A DNA stretch of 64,000 nt from Pontederia crassipes (lineage: Eukaryota > Streptophyta > Magnoliopsida > Commelinales > Pontederiaceae): NCBI GenBank assembly GCA_030549335.1, contig CM060195.1, forward strand, positions 9,143,501-9,207,500, in the 5' to 3' direction. The notes beneath the pieces are model-generated. The model ran no database searches. It saw only the letters and a list, made by a program, of their open reading frames with translations, and was not told the origin of the DNA. A program made the translations under genes and the position numbers. This document shows positions 11,268 through 21,775 of the stretch, piece by piece; position 1 is the first letter of the stretch, and each line of letters begins with the position of its first letter.

Positions 11268-12600
11268 TTGTCGATTTGTTGGAGAAATAAAATCTTTCTC
11301 AAAGACATCTAAAATTGAAAAATCAAATATTACTACTCACTCATGTGTCAACTTTTCACTTCTCTTTCCTAGTAAGGCTACAATCCATTAGAGTCCATTG
11401 CAATCACAAAAATCTTTTATTTAATGAAAATCTTTAAACAAAAATCTATATGCATGTTACCAACTACCACTATCAAAATTAACCCTAAGTAAGGTGGAGA
11501 AAGTGGTATTTTTTTCACAAATTTCACCTCATATATGATTTTACATGATAATCTGGAATGAAGTCATGATTTAATGTTTTAACATGCACATTAAAAATTC
11601 TATAAGCATGTTACTTTCACCTTCCTACAAGTAAAGATAATGTTTATTATATATTTATTATCTCATAATGTATGTATATATACGATGTGGTGAAAATGAT
11701 AGCAAACACTAAATTAATGGAGTTATTATTCCCATGAGAATGGTTAATAACTAAGATTTCAACCTTGTTAATTGAGAATGAGAAAATGATTGTTTCCAAA
11801 TGTGGATAAAATAAAATAATAAAAATAAAGAAAATGATCACATGGAGAAATAATGATTTGATGATTAAGGCACCTAATTGATATCACTACAATGCAATGA
11901 ATTTTTCAAATAAGAATTAATTGAATCAATAATAAAGTTTAATTTCCAAAACTAGTTATCCAATATTTTAAGTTTTAACTACTATCTTCAATAGAATTAA
12001 AATAAATTAATTATGTCGGTATTTAACTTATCTAATTAATCAAAAAACACATCCAACCAAAATTCTAGATTAATGACTTTTTCAAGTCACCTTAATAACT
12101 ACACAAATTAGTTTTCTTTCGATTTTGCTAATTATAACATGCATGAATTAAAATCAATATTAGTTATTATGAATTCAGCCACTTATTCCATATTGCAATA
12201 AGCTCATAAATCACATAATCAAATTAAAGCATTAAATGCAAACTTGCATATTATTAAAGATTCAAAATAAACTTTTATTAAAAAAATTCAATACATATGG
12301 TTCAACTAATAAAGAAATAAATCTAATAAAATATCATCAAATCTAATATAAAAAGTTTAGAAAAAATAAAGAATCATGCATAGGTTGAGCATGTCCTCTC
12401 TCGAGTTTACGGTAGAGCTCCACTATTGTTCCCGAACTTCTTCCTCTTGTTGATATTCAAAATAGTGCTCCATGGATGATTTTCATAATCCTTGTTCTCC
12501 TCTTTTATATATTTCTCGTGCTCCAAAGTAAGAAATCGGATCTCCAAACGAATTCGGCCACAAGGAAGAATGTCATTATCGAATAGCAAAGTCTAGCATG
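11268..12600. other. AT-rich intergenic DNA, no gene seen
   Basis: Very AT-rich sequence with only short chance frames. No splice pattern, LTR end or RNA gene is recognisable. Confidence 0.5.
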
Positions 12601-13360
12601 AATAGATAAAGGAGCCAGTGGGTTTTAATGAGTGGTAGGTGTAGAAAAAGCTTCATGTTCATGAAAATGGACTGCTACTGACTCTACAACAATGGAAACA
12701 AGGTTAATACCGATTCCTGGACCTAGACCTGGACCTGGTGAAAGGGAGGCCCACGAAATTCATCCATAAGCATAGGGGATAAAATTTGCTTCGTAACTAA
12801 CTAATACTCTAATATTTTACAGTCATGATCGAGACTTCAAATCTGATGGTAGGGTTTTTAACTTCTGGTTACGCTAATCTTTCACGGTCATCGAGACTTC
12901 AAATTGGCCAGTTTTTAACTTATAGTCACGGGTGTGGCTTGACCATGACCGAGTGTTGTATCACAGTCATGATGAACGGTGTCATGGTTGTGCTTTGCTT
13001 CTATAGTCCATTGGCGACTTTTCTCGGTCAAATCCATCATATTTGTATTACCTATCACAATTTTGTCTTGTGGAAATCAAATTTAAAAAAATCCAAAAAT
13101 AAATCAATTCTATCTTTTCTTAAATATAAAAACTTCCTAAAATGCTAATTAAAATAATGCATAATTTTTCACATCAATAGATATATTCTTGTATTATTTT
13201 TGTTTTCTCAGTTATTTTGTCCCCAAAATATTTCAAACGATTAAATGAAAAAAAAAGAATTAACAAGTTTCACATGGGCTTATTTTTTTCCTTCTTTTGA
13301 TTGAGATAAAATACATGGGCTCCAATTAATGGAGCCCCCAAATTGAGCCCATTTCAAATA
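12601..13360. repeat. Possible LTR-derived sequence with CACGGTCATG words
   Basis: Bases 12825-13010 repeat words such as CACGGTCATC, GTCACGGGTG, GACCATGACCGAG and CACAGTCATGATG. They resemble the CACGGCCGTGAC words at 19719-20100 in a probable Ty3-like LTR. No ends or TSD were found, so this is a weak call. Confidence 0.25.
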
Positions 13361-13399
13361 TGACATTTCTCTGATAATACTTAATGCTCGAGTTGCTTC

Positions 13400-13690
13400 T
13401 CTGGTTGATTAGAGAATAATTTTAAGGGAATAACAAATTTTATCTTAGAAAATATAGTATGCTGATTATATTTTTATTCTACCATGTGTTTAGTTAAAAA
13501 AATTAAATTTTAATTTTTTAACTTCAATATTTTATTATAAATAGTTTACATTTATTATTATAATAATAAAATGATAATATAATAATATATTTAAATAATT
13601 AAAAATAAAAAATGGTAACAGGTTGAAAAATAGTATAATATCTTTATTTTGTTGTTTTAGAAGAATAATGGGTTTTTTTATATGGATAAA
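13400..13690. repeat. AT-rich dispersed repeat, copy A
   Basis: Bases about 13530-13610 share a distinctive run with 53340-53420: AATATTTTATT, then ATAGTTTACAT, TATTATTATAA, and ATAATATAATAATATAT. Both copies are flanked by AGAATA-type words in opposite orientation, suggesting a small TIR element (MITE). The ends of this copy are unclear. Confidence 0.35.
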
Positions 13691-14491
13691 AAAAGATGGT
13701 TTCAAACTCTTATAAAATTTTGATCAAATTAATTTTATTTTGATCAAGTTTGACTATACTTTCATAAATATTGAGAAATCCCTTTTACCAGATGATGCGA
13801 TCTCTATCGCCGACTAGAGAAAAACTTCGTCTCATCACCATCATCGTTGTCAAATTCGAACATTGTAGAACAAGAGAAGGAAGATTCGACGTTTCCAATT
13901 GCCCTCCCACCAAAGGAGTCCTAGGGGTTTCTTCGGCAAAGAACTAATGGAAGGGTGGGATAATGTGACGTGATGAGTGGTGGTGAAGTATGGTGTGTTA
14001 GAAAGTTCAAATTTTGATAGTAAGTTATAAAAGATGTGAGGTGTGGTAATAATAATTTTATTTGTATAAAAGTTATTTCTACCCTTTATTATATATTTAA
14101 ATTACTTAAAATAGTTAAGGACTAACAACTATTTATCATATAGTTCTTTATTACTTTTTCCTATTTTTATCATATTATATATTTTCTATAAATTTTTTCA
14201 TTCGTCTATTTTAAAAAGATAAATATGCATTAAAAGTAAATATAGATAAAAATTATTATCATAATATTTGTTTAGTATGATTGAGAGAGGAGGTTGATGA
14301 AAGGGAAGAGACAAGAGAGATGAAAAAAAGAAGGGTGAGTATTATTTTATTAAAAGATTATTAATCTATTTTTATTTCATCCTGTTGCGGTCGATCTTTT
14401 TCCTCTCTTCCATCAGTTCTTGGCTTTGTTCCGGTCGTGCTTTGACTTGTATGAGATTTTGCTAGGTTTTTGTAATGCGTCCTTTCCCCAG

Positions 14492-14945
14492 GGCACGTCC
14501 ACAGAGCAGGACACACGATTCTCAAACAAGCAGTCGAAGCTTCTAAAAGTGCCAGAACTTTGCACCGGAGCTTGATCACACGGTGTATGTCTTGTTCATT
14601 TTCACCATGGTAATGTTTGATTTCATGGCCGAATTATGGGTAATTTGGTGTGATTAGATCAGTGATGGGGAAATGACGGTTGTCTAAGTATATAATGTAA
14701 AGTTCTGCTGGAACTTTAGTTGTTTGTGATGTTGTGCTTCTTTAATTGGAATGCATATAAAGTGCTCGCAGTTTTGGTTGAAACTCCAGGTTGTGATTTT
14801 TGAAGTAAATCTTGGAATTTGCATTTTTATAGTTCAGGTGAATATGACGGAGGTGAAGATAGATGTGACTAAAGGGCTACTGAGTTATACGGTTTTGAGG
14901 ATGACGACCTCATAAACTTCATTTTTTGGACTGCTCAATGGCAAG
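14492..14945 (+). pseudogene. SRRM1-like pseudogene, PWI exons 1 and 2
   Basis: The first piece begins after a TTTCCCCAG acceptor with GTSTEQDTRFSNKQSKLLK. After one extra base it continues as NFAPELDHT, with a GT donor at 14583. The second piece starts after GTTCAG at 14838: VNMTEVKIDV, then in another frame TELYGFEDDDLINFIF, then in a third frame GLLNGK, with a GTGTGT donor at 14946. PWI proteins read LVDMTKV...PWI..RVTELLGFEDEVLI.FI, so order and spacing fit, but the PWI tripeptide is lost. Two frame changes inside one small exon make a functional product impossible. Confidence 0.75.
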
Positions 14946-14964
14946 GTGTGTTGTTTCATTTTTC

Positions 14965-14969
14965 CCCTT
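14965..14969. repeat. Target-site duplication CCCTT, left copy
   Basis: CCCTT directly before the left LTR, matching 17642-17646 after the right LTR. Confidence 0.7.
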
Positions 14970-15194
14970 TCTTAGAAGTTGATATTGCAATATCTGATAT
15001 CTGCACACCAGATTCACACACTATAACCAACTTAGGCCACAATACGAGATCCTAACATATCAATGCTTGTTACGATTTTCTATGTATATCTTATGTAACA
15101 TATTTAATTTTGATCCTCTTGTAATCTGTATAAATGTTAGGTAATGATAAAAGTGAGAAGGATTTTGGCATCAATTTTATTTTAGAATTCTATT
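14970..15194 (+). repeat. Left LTR of the rearranged Copia element
   Basis: It begins TCTTAGAAGTTGATATTGCA and ends near GAATTCTATT. It matches 17391-17641 closely, apart from a short extra segment (GATAATAAAAATGTTA-type) in the right LTR. The canonical TG start is TC in both LTRs. Confidence 0.8.
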
Positions 15195-15206
15195 TGGTAT
15201 GAGAGC
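15195..15206 (+). other. Probable primer binding site (11 of 12 bases)
   Basis: TGGTATGAGAGC directly follows the left LTR and differs at one base from the Copia primer site TGGTATCAGAGC. The inverted integrase frame also reads through these bases on the minus strand (...SSSHTK), so part of the match could be coincidence or a recombination junction at shared bases. Confidence 0.5.
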
Positions 15207-16245
15207 TAGATGGTGTTTTGTAAGGACCCCAAATGTCAATATGAATGAGCTGAAAAATATCATCTGCTTTATTACTGCTTAAATAAAATTGATCTCGAGT
15301 TTGTTTGGACCAAATACAAATGTCACAGGAGTGATTCAAAAGTCTATTTGTTGCTAAAGGAACACCCTGTAATGGAACAGAATAGATGGATGTCCGAGCC
15401 TCATGTGTCATAAAACTGGATCTTCTAGAACCACCACTTTATTAGCCAACTGAATATGTGGCACTCTACGTAGATGATATACTCCTCCTTGCAACTCACC
15501 TAGTCCAATCATCCCTGGTGAGGTCCTGTATGGCACAAAAGGAAGAGAAGAATGTGGCATAACATCCCATATCAGAACATAATTTTCCTATGGATATGAA
15601 ATTACAAGTTAGCTTTGGTATAACCAAAACATCTTTAAGAAAAATGCCTCTTCCAAGATCAATATTTCCTGAATGCGATGCTCAAATGGACATTCCATTT
15701 GGTATTTAAATTGGCTGAATATGAGAAATAGGAGCTAGACTAGTAAATTGATCAATTCTACTAGTCATGTGCATAGAAGCCCAGTATCTAGAATCCGATC
15801 AATGTTAGAGGAGAAAATATTACCAGAAAGTAGCTAGAAAGTAGCTAGATTGCAGCATCAACTGACCCTAGAATGCTTAGAAGTCTTTGAAATTGTGCCT
15901 CAGATAAAGCCCCAAATGTGGCATGACTATTGCCTTCAATTTTGATTTGTGCAGAATTTGTATAAGGAGAAGCAGGTATGACCTTTGAAATAGATTCATC
16001 AGATTGCTTGTTGGTGTTAGACCTTTTGCTTTTACCCTTGGATGGATCCCAATTGGGTGGGTATCCATTCAACTTGAAGCAAGTGGATCAAACATGGCCA
16101 TACCTCCCACAATAGTCACAGTGAGGCCTCTTGTCATTTGATGCCAAGGGTGCTCCAGCATTTTTGGCAACAAAAGCAGCAGGCAAAGGGATGGATTCAC
16201 TAGCCACCTTTCTTTGTTGTTCTTCATGAATGACAACCGAATAAA
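15207..16245 (-). pseudogene. Inverted Copia gag-protease-integrase fragment
   Basis: Read on the minus strand from 16245: [19 protein letters not shown], then the CCHC knuckle CDYCGRYGHV-stop-STC (CX2CX4HX4C), LNGYPPNWDPSKGKSK and FGALSEAQFQRLLSILGS. Protease follows (WILDTG-like ILDTG with MTSRIDQFTSLAPI, and LGRGIFLKDVLVIPKLTCNF), then the GAG-pre-integrase/integrase start CDICIWSKQTRDQFYLSSNK and QLIHIDIWGPYKTPS. Several stops interrupt it. The strand is opposite to the RT-RNase H of the same element. The family looks the same (Copia), consistent with one element that was rearranged. Confidence 0.8.
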
Positions 16246-17383
16246 TTTTCTAGCTATTGCAGTCTTCAAAAATTGGGAGTTACATCAACTTGATCTACAT
16301 AATGTTTTTCTTCATGGAGATCTAGAAGAAGAAGTGTATATGTCGTTACCTCCAGGTTTTCATTCAGTCTACTGCAAACTACTCTTTATTTACATATTCA
16401 AAAGGTGATATTTAGATGGCCATTCTTATTTATGTTGATGACTTGGTCCTTGCAAGTAATATTTCTTCTCATACTCAAGTTTTTAAGAATTATCAACACA
16501 GTCGATTTCGGATCAAGGATCTTGGCACCCTTCGCTGCTTTCTCGAAATTGAGATAGCTCGACACAATTCTGGTTTGTTTTTATGTCAACGTAAATATGC
16601 ATTAGACATTCTTGATGAATGTGGTATGTTGGGATGTAAACCTTCTGCCACTCCTATGGACCAACATCACAAGTTAGCATATGACTCAGGACCATTTTTC
16701 CTGACCCTAGTCATTATCGTCGATTACTTGGTCGATTAATTTACTTGACAATCACACAGCCTGACTTAAGTTATCCCATCCATATATTATCTCAATTTAT
16801 GCACTCTCCTTGACAGGGTCATTGGGATGCCGCAATGCGAGTGTTACATTATTTAAAGTCTTCCCCAGAACAAGGAATTTTTCTAAAACCATCATCCTTG
16901 ACACTTTCTGGATATAGTGATTCTGATTGGGCCAGTTGTCCTATGACAAGAAGATCCATTACTAGTTATTTCGTCATGCTTGGTGGTAGTCCTATCAGTT
17001 GGAAATCGAAGAAGCAAGACATTGTTTCTCGATCATCAGCGAAGGCGGAATATAGAGCTTTAGCTGCTACAACCTCAGAACTATTATTGTTTCATAGTCT
17101 TTTATCCTCTCTTGGAATATCTCATTGTGCACCTATGTGTATTTATTGTGACAATCAATTAGCACTACACATTCTTCGGAATCTAGATTTTCATGAGCGA
17201 ACAAAGCACATTGAAATTGATTGTCATTTTGTTCGGCATCATTTTAACTCCAAAGCTATATCAGCGTCTTATATTCCTTCAAGATTTCAATTAGCAGATT
17301 TGTTTACGAAAGCACTCGGTTACAATCAGTTCAAGTTTCTTTTGTCCAAGCTGGGCATTCAAAATCTTCATCTTCCAACTTGA
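16246..17383 (+). pseudogene. Copia RT fragment and near-intact RNase H
   Basis: RT starts mid-domain with [20 protein letters not shown], then [19 protein letters not shown]. About 60 residues are then missing before [11 protein letters not shown], a stop, and AILIYVDDLVLASN (catalytic YVDD present). FRIKDLGTLRCFLEIEIARH and a stop near 16738 follow. RNase H is open from 16835 to 17383: YSDSDWASCPMTRRSITSYF, RSSAKAEYRALAATTSELLL, YCDNQLALHI, HERTKHIEIDCHFVR and LADLFTKALG, ending NLHLPT just before the polypurine tract. The missing RT segment makes the whole non-functional. Confidence 0.85.
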
Positions 17384-17390
17384 GGGGGAG

Positions 17391-17641
17391 TCTTAGAAGT
17401 TGATATTGCAATATCTGCAGATCACACCAGCATAACAGATTCACACACTATAACCAACTTAGGCCATAATATGAGATCCTAACATATCAATGATTGTTAC
17501 GATTTTCTACGTATATCTTATGTAACAGATTTAATTTTGATTCTCTTGTAATCTGTATAAATGTTAGATGATAATAAAAATGTTAGATAATAATAAAAGT
17601 GAGAAGGATTTTGGCATCAGTTTTATTTTAGAATTCTATTA
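17391..17641 (+). repeat. Right LTR of the rearranged Copia element
   Basis: It starts just after the polypurine tract TTGAGGGGGAG (17380-17390) with TCTTAGAAG and ends at GAATTCTATTA. The sequence that follows is the TSD CCCTT, repeated before the left LTR. Confidence 0.8.
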
Positions 17642-17646
17642 CCCTT
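17642..17646. repeat. Target-site duplication CCCTT, right copy
   Basis: CCCTT directly after the right LTR, matching 14965-14969. Confidence 0.7.
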
Positions 17647-17716
17647 CTTTGGGCCCAATGGATTATTAGTTGCAACAGCTATTGATTTGTGCGATTTCTT
17701 GGCACGGTGTGAAGGA

Positions 17717-17882
17717 AGTACATGAGAAATAGATTCAGACCTAGTTGACAAGATTCATGGAAAAGAATCGGGGGAAGTTCATGAGGGAGCTTTGGGGGAT
17801 TCTCCTTAGTGTACAAAACAATGACATTGGTGTTCCTCAACGACTCTTGGATGCTAAAGAAGTGGAAATGAAAAAGAAACAG
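17717..17882 (+). pseudogene. SRRM1-like pseudogene, exon 3 (end of PWI domain)
   Basis: The translation reads EK-stop-IQT-stop-LTRFMEKNRGKFMREL, then WGILLSVQNNDIGVPQRLLD and AKEVEMKKKQ, ending CAG before GTTCTT (donor). The family has GKEIQI.LTGFMEKN..KFM.ELW.LLLSAQ....GVP..FLDA.E.E. The two TAG codons at the exon start and the loss of the upstream part kill the frame. The strong similarity here is the key evidence for the gene identity. Confidence 0.75.
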
Positions 17883-17949
17883 GTTCTTACATTGTTGAAC
17901 TCTCTTTCGTACTTAACATGTACTATATTTATATTAAAAGGAAGATAGT

Positions 17950-19000
17950 ATGGAAGGAGAAGTTGACACTTGGCATAACTATATTGTGGCAAGTGTCCCT
18001 AAGAATATTAAATTAAAATATTTAATTATACATAATAGTATTTAATTGGTTATAACCCATCCATAACTGATTGTTTGTATTTAATTATTAATTATCAATG
18101 AATTAAATATAGTAAGCCTAGATTATGGAATTGGTTATTGAATTATCTATATTATATAGTAAGTATTTCATTATATCAACACTTGGCTGCACATCACGTG
18201 CCAAATGTGTATTATTTAATTAATTTTTATCCACATTTATACTGGATTAGAATATCCTGATATGTAATATTATCTTGATTGTGTGGAAAAAAGTAGATCA
18301 TAAATACAAAATTAAAATCCTAATCTATGCCAAATCATAATAAAAAATTAATAAGAATAGTTAAATAAATCAACTCATAATTGTAGATTAAAATCATATT
18401 CACAATCATATTTAACTAAGATAAAGATAATTGATTGATTATAATAAGAAAACAAAATCGATATTTGTAATCATTCACAAATAGAAAAATATAATTATTT
18501 TCATAATTTCTTAATAAATTAAGCAAAAAAATCTTAATCAAATTGGAATAAGAAAAAATTAATGTAAACAATCATTATAAAAAAATTAACTATATTTCAG
18601 AATTTATAAAGGAAATAATCTAACTTAATTTGTTTTAAGTGGATTATTTTGATTTCAGTTAAAATTTATTTTAACTTCCTAACTTATCAAAACATTAACA
18701 ATACAAAGTTATTAGTTTTTTTAACTTCCTAACTTATCAATAGCTTAACAAAAAAAAAACTTATTGAATTGGCAGTTATATTAACTTCCTCATGGTTCAG
18801 CAATTGCCTTAACTCATACAGGAAAATTTTTTTTTTCAAATTGTGTATAAATACTCCAAGAGACCACTTCAATTCACACATACAAAGTAGTCACAATGCA
18901 GAGGAAAGAAGAGGTTTGATATGGACAAAGCAAGTCTTTCCATTTTCGTGCATTGTTATTTAAAATTTTATACAATATAAAAATTTAGTGTCATTTTATT
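17950..19000. other. AT-rich DNA with short direct repeats
   Basis: No gene is visible. A ~22 bp word, TTTTAACTTCCTAACTTATCAA, truncated forms included, recurs near 18670, 18718 and (shorter) 18778. A GTGTATAAATACTCC word at 18843-18857 could be the TATA box of the LTR-like sequence that follows. Confidence 0.35.
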
Positions 19001-19718
19001 AAAAAGAATTATTTGTTTGTTTCAATTATTTAGCTTTATTCTTTATTCAGCCTCTTCATACAAGACAGTCTTAAAATTTGTCGACAGCAAGAAAGAGGAC
19101 CAATGAGCTACAATAACACTCTCTTCCTCACACCACATTCTCACATTCTCTCTCACACACACAAATTTCTTCATTGTAGCAGCTCATATTAAGCTCGTGG
19201 ACAGCAACCTTAAGGAGGGAGAAAGGGCTATTGGAGATAGAGGAAGAAGGAAAGATAAGAGAGGAAGAAGATTAGGGGTTTAGATTTGCTAATCAAAGTA
19301 TGTTTGAGGGGATCCTAAATCCAATCATCTCTTAATGATGTTTGTTTGTGTGGATTAAGGGTTACGAGATCTAACAAGGATCTCCTTAAAGTATGATTAG
19401 GGATTTTGCATAGGCATCATATTGTAGGCATTTAGACTAATTTCAATGCGAGATGTTTCATGTTATCATGTTTGACTCATGTTGATATTGCTAGTTTTCC
19501 TTAAATTGTAATGTAAGCCTTAATGACTTTTGCTAAATCCTTTACTAATCTCCATATTTTGATAAGTTTAGAAATGTATTATTATTATAATCCTGTGATG
19601 ACTTTTAGACAATGAAATTTTCATGTGAAGATGAAGCTTACTTCCTGAAATATGTTCATATGTGTGTAGAAATGGGGAAAAATGGGAAAAACAGGGGAGA
19701 TGCTGTCCAGAGCTCGTG

Positions 19719-20100
19719 CACGACCGTGACGAATTATGGCACGGCCGTGACACCCATACGACATCATGCCTTAGTATAAAATCATCCAAGAGAGACAATG
19801 GACTTTCTGTCACGGCCGTGACCCTGTGGTCGCATGGCCGTGACGCCCCAGATCGCTCATGTCTTAGAAAATTTTGGAGAATGGTAAAAAAATGATCGTT
19901 TTGTCATGGGCGTGTAAGTATGGACATGGGAAGAATAGTCGTGCAGGAAAAATGCCAACCCGTGCAAGTCTTGGACCTGGGCACGGCCGTGACCTATACT
20001 GTTATCAGAAAAGCGACTAAGTGTTCGACTGTGCCGAACAATAGCACGTCTGTTCCCAAGTGTGGGCACGGTCGTGACCTAAAGTGGCACGATCGTGACC
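19719..20100. repeat. Dispersed palindromic CACGGCCGTGAC words
   Basis: Seven copies of CACGGCCGTGAC or close variants lie at about 19719, 19740, 19811, 19833, 19981, 20067 and 20088, spaced irregularly. The core CACGGCCGTG is palindromic. Confidence 0.7.
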
Positions 20101-20323
20101 AATCCCAAATGATGTGTAATATTTGTATTGCCCACACTTAGCATGATTTAAAGTTTATATGATCTTAAATAGTATTAAAATATGCAACATGTATTGAATG
20201 ATCGAATGCATTGATGAAGGTAAATAAAAGATGGATTGATGAAGGTGTGGCATTTCTTTTGGGACCAACGTGTACTCTAACTAAGATTCCACCGACGGGT
20301 GGGGGAATACCTTATTGACGAAT

Positions 20324-20437
20324 GAGGGTTAAGACCTAGCCTACGGGAGAGAGTTAAGACCTCACCTACGGGAGAGGGTTAAGACCTCATTTACCAATGA
20401 AGGTTAAGACCTCACCTTGGGTGAGGGTTATGACCTA
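20324..20437. repeat. 25 bp tandem repeat, about 4.6 units
   Basis: The unit GAGGGTTAAGACCTCACCTA plus about 5 bases starts at 20324, 20349, 20374, 20399 and 20423. Units are contiguous with no spacers, so this is a minisatellite inside the LTR-like block. Confidence 0.8.
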
Positions 20438-20486
20438 TGAGCTAACACTCTTGTCAATCGACAAGATAAGAAGTTAGCTAAGTAAA

Positions 20487-20490
20487 GATG

Positions 20491-20521
<31 letters not shown>
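20487..20521. repeat. 7 bp microsatellite (GATGAAT)5
   Basis: Five perfect copies of GATGAAT in a row. Confidence 0.9.
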
Positions 20522-21379
20522 TACTTGGGACATAAAGACAAAGATGATAAAGATGAAGTAAGCACCTCTGAGGATGTAAATGAATGTCCACTTATCACAT
20601 CATGATATGAATAAAGATGACAAAGTAAAGTGAGATAAGTTCATGATATGCATTAGTATAATGATAAGTATAATGATGAGTTATAATATGCCTTGACATG
20701 GTGATAAGTTATGATATGCTTTAGTATAGTATGAAAATGTTATATGTTTATCTTATCTTGCCATAATGATTTTGCTCATATTTCATATAGTGTGCATAAG
20801 TAGCACATAGCATGCATAAAAATTATGTTTCATTATGTTGCAATGTATATGCCATGACATATAGTAATTATGTTATAAGATCATAGCATGCATGCATGGG
20901 CCTCAACATACTCTAACGGGAGAAATCTCCTGCACCCCATGAATCCGTGTAGGTATGGATGATACTTAGGTTCGGCAGCGAGAGACTCATGACGGAGATA
21001 TTTATCTTAATTTATGTTATGTTATATCATTATGATGAACTCTTGTAGAAGTGAATTATGTATGACTTATGAGCCTTTTGGAGTCATGTATTTTTCCTTG
21101 AACTCATTATGTATTATGAACCCTTTGTTGGGTTTATATTAGACCCTATTTGGCCCATGTACTATTTTGTTATCTTAGAATTTTACATGTTTAGAAGTCT
21201 TCCGCTGTTTATGATATTGATGTTTTTTTATTATATTATGTTTTTCGCTGCAATGTTTTATGTAAATAGGTTATGAAAGTAACATTGCCTAGCCTAACGT
21301 TCGACAACTAAATTAGGACCAAATTTTGGGGGCATTACATAACCTTTGCCATTCTACACTCTTTTTCCAATTCTTCTTA

Positions 21380-21775
21380 ATATGGGAAAAAGTATTATAT
21401 TTGTTAATTTCAACATAAAAAACAAAAATATGAAACACACAAAAATGTACCAGAAGAAATTTTATATATAAAAATCAAATTTAATAAGATTTTTAAGTGT
21501 ATAAAATTTTGATTATCATAGTTGTGAATTCGATACATGTACACAAGTACATTACTAATCGAATTAAAATATATTTTTATTATAACATTAAATTGTATCA
21601 TTCAATTCTATAAATTTATGACCGATATTTTTTCTTCCATATAATTGATCTTCGGCGTCATTCAAATATGTATATAACTAAATATGATAGCTTAATTTAA
21701 TATATTACATTAAATATGATATTCTATTGTTATCCGATTTGACCAATCCGACTGTCGGGTGTCCTGATAACATTG
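21380..21775 (-). repeat. Truncated copy of the CCGG-ended TIR element family
   Basis: This matches the right part of 46891-47818: GTGTATAAAATTTTGATTAT, ATAGTTGTGAATTCGATAC, a GATAGCTTAATTTAATATAT run and CTATTGTTATCCGATTTGACC. It ends ...CCTGATAACATTGGTT, the terminal sequence of the family. The other terminus is missing, so the copy is truncated, perhaps by the preceding LTR. Confidence 0.55.

Larger units (their letters stand above)
14970..17641 (+). mobile_element. Short Ty1/Copia element with inverted gag-integrase block
   Basis: Direct repeats of ~225-250 bp (14970-15194 and 17391-17641) bound a 2.67 kb element flanked by TSD CCCTT (14965-14969, 17642-17646). A polypurine tract and RT-RNase H are on the plus strand, but gag, protease, the GAG-pre-integrase domain and the integrase start are on the minus strand between them. 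Normal order after flipping that block would be LTR-gag-protease-integrase-RT-RNase H-LTR. Parts of gag, the integrase core and the RT start are also missing. It lies in the second intron of the SRRM1-like pseudogene. Confidence 0.85.
19001..21340 (+). repeat. Probable Ty3/gypsy LTR (solo or truncated)
   Basis: The block ends with TTTTGGGGGCATTACA at 21340, the inverted complement of the TGTAATGCCCCC start typical of plant Ty3/gypsy LTRs. Before it is CCGCTG...GTAAATAGGTTATG, common near such LTR 3' ends. It includes the CACGGCCGTGAC words (19719-20100), the 25 bp tandem repeat (20324-20437) and a 7 bp repeat (20487-20521). I find no primer site, internal domain or matching left end, so it may be a solo LTR; the left limit is approximate. 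Confidence 0.4.

Noticed and set aside
16069..16269. 66-codon minus-strand frame over the inverted Copia gag
   Set aside because: The true gag frame here is the one with the CCHC knuckle CDYCGRYGHV; this frame is a shadow.
20324..20437. Regular 25 bp repeats as a CRISPR-like array
   Set aside because: Units are contiguous with no unique spacers and the genome is a plant nucleus; it is a minisatellite.
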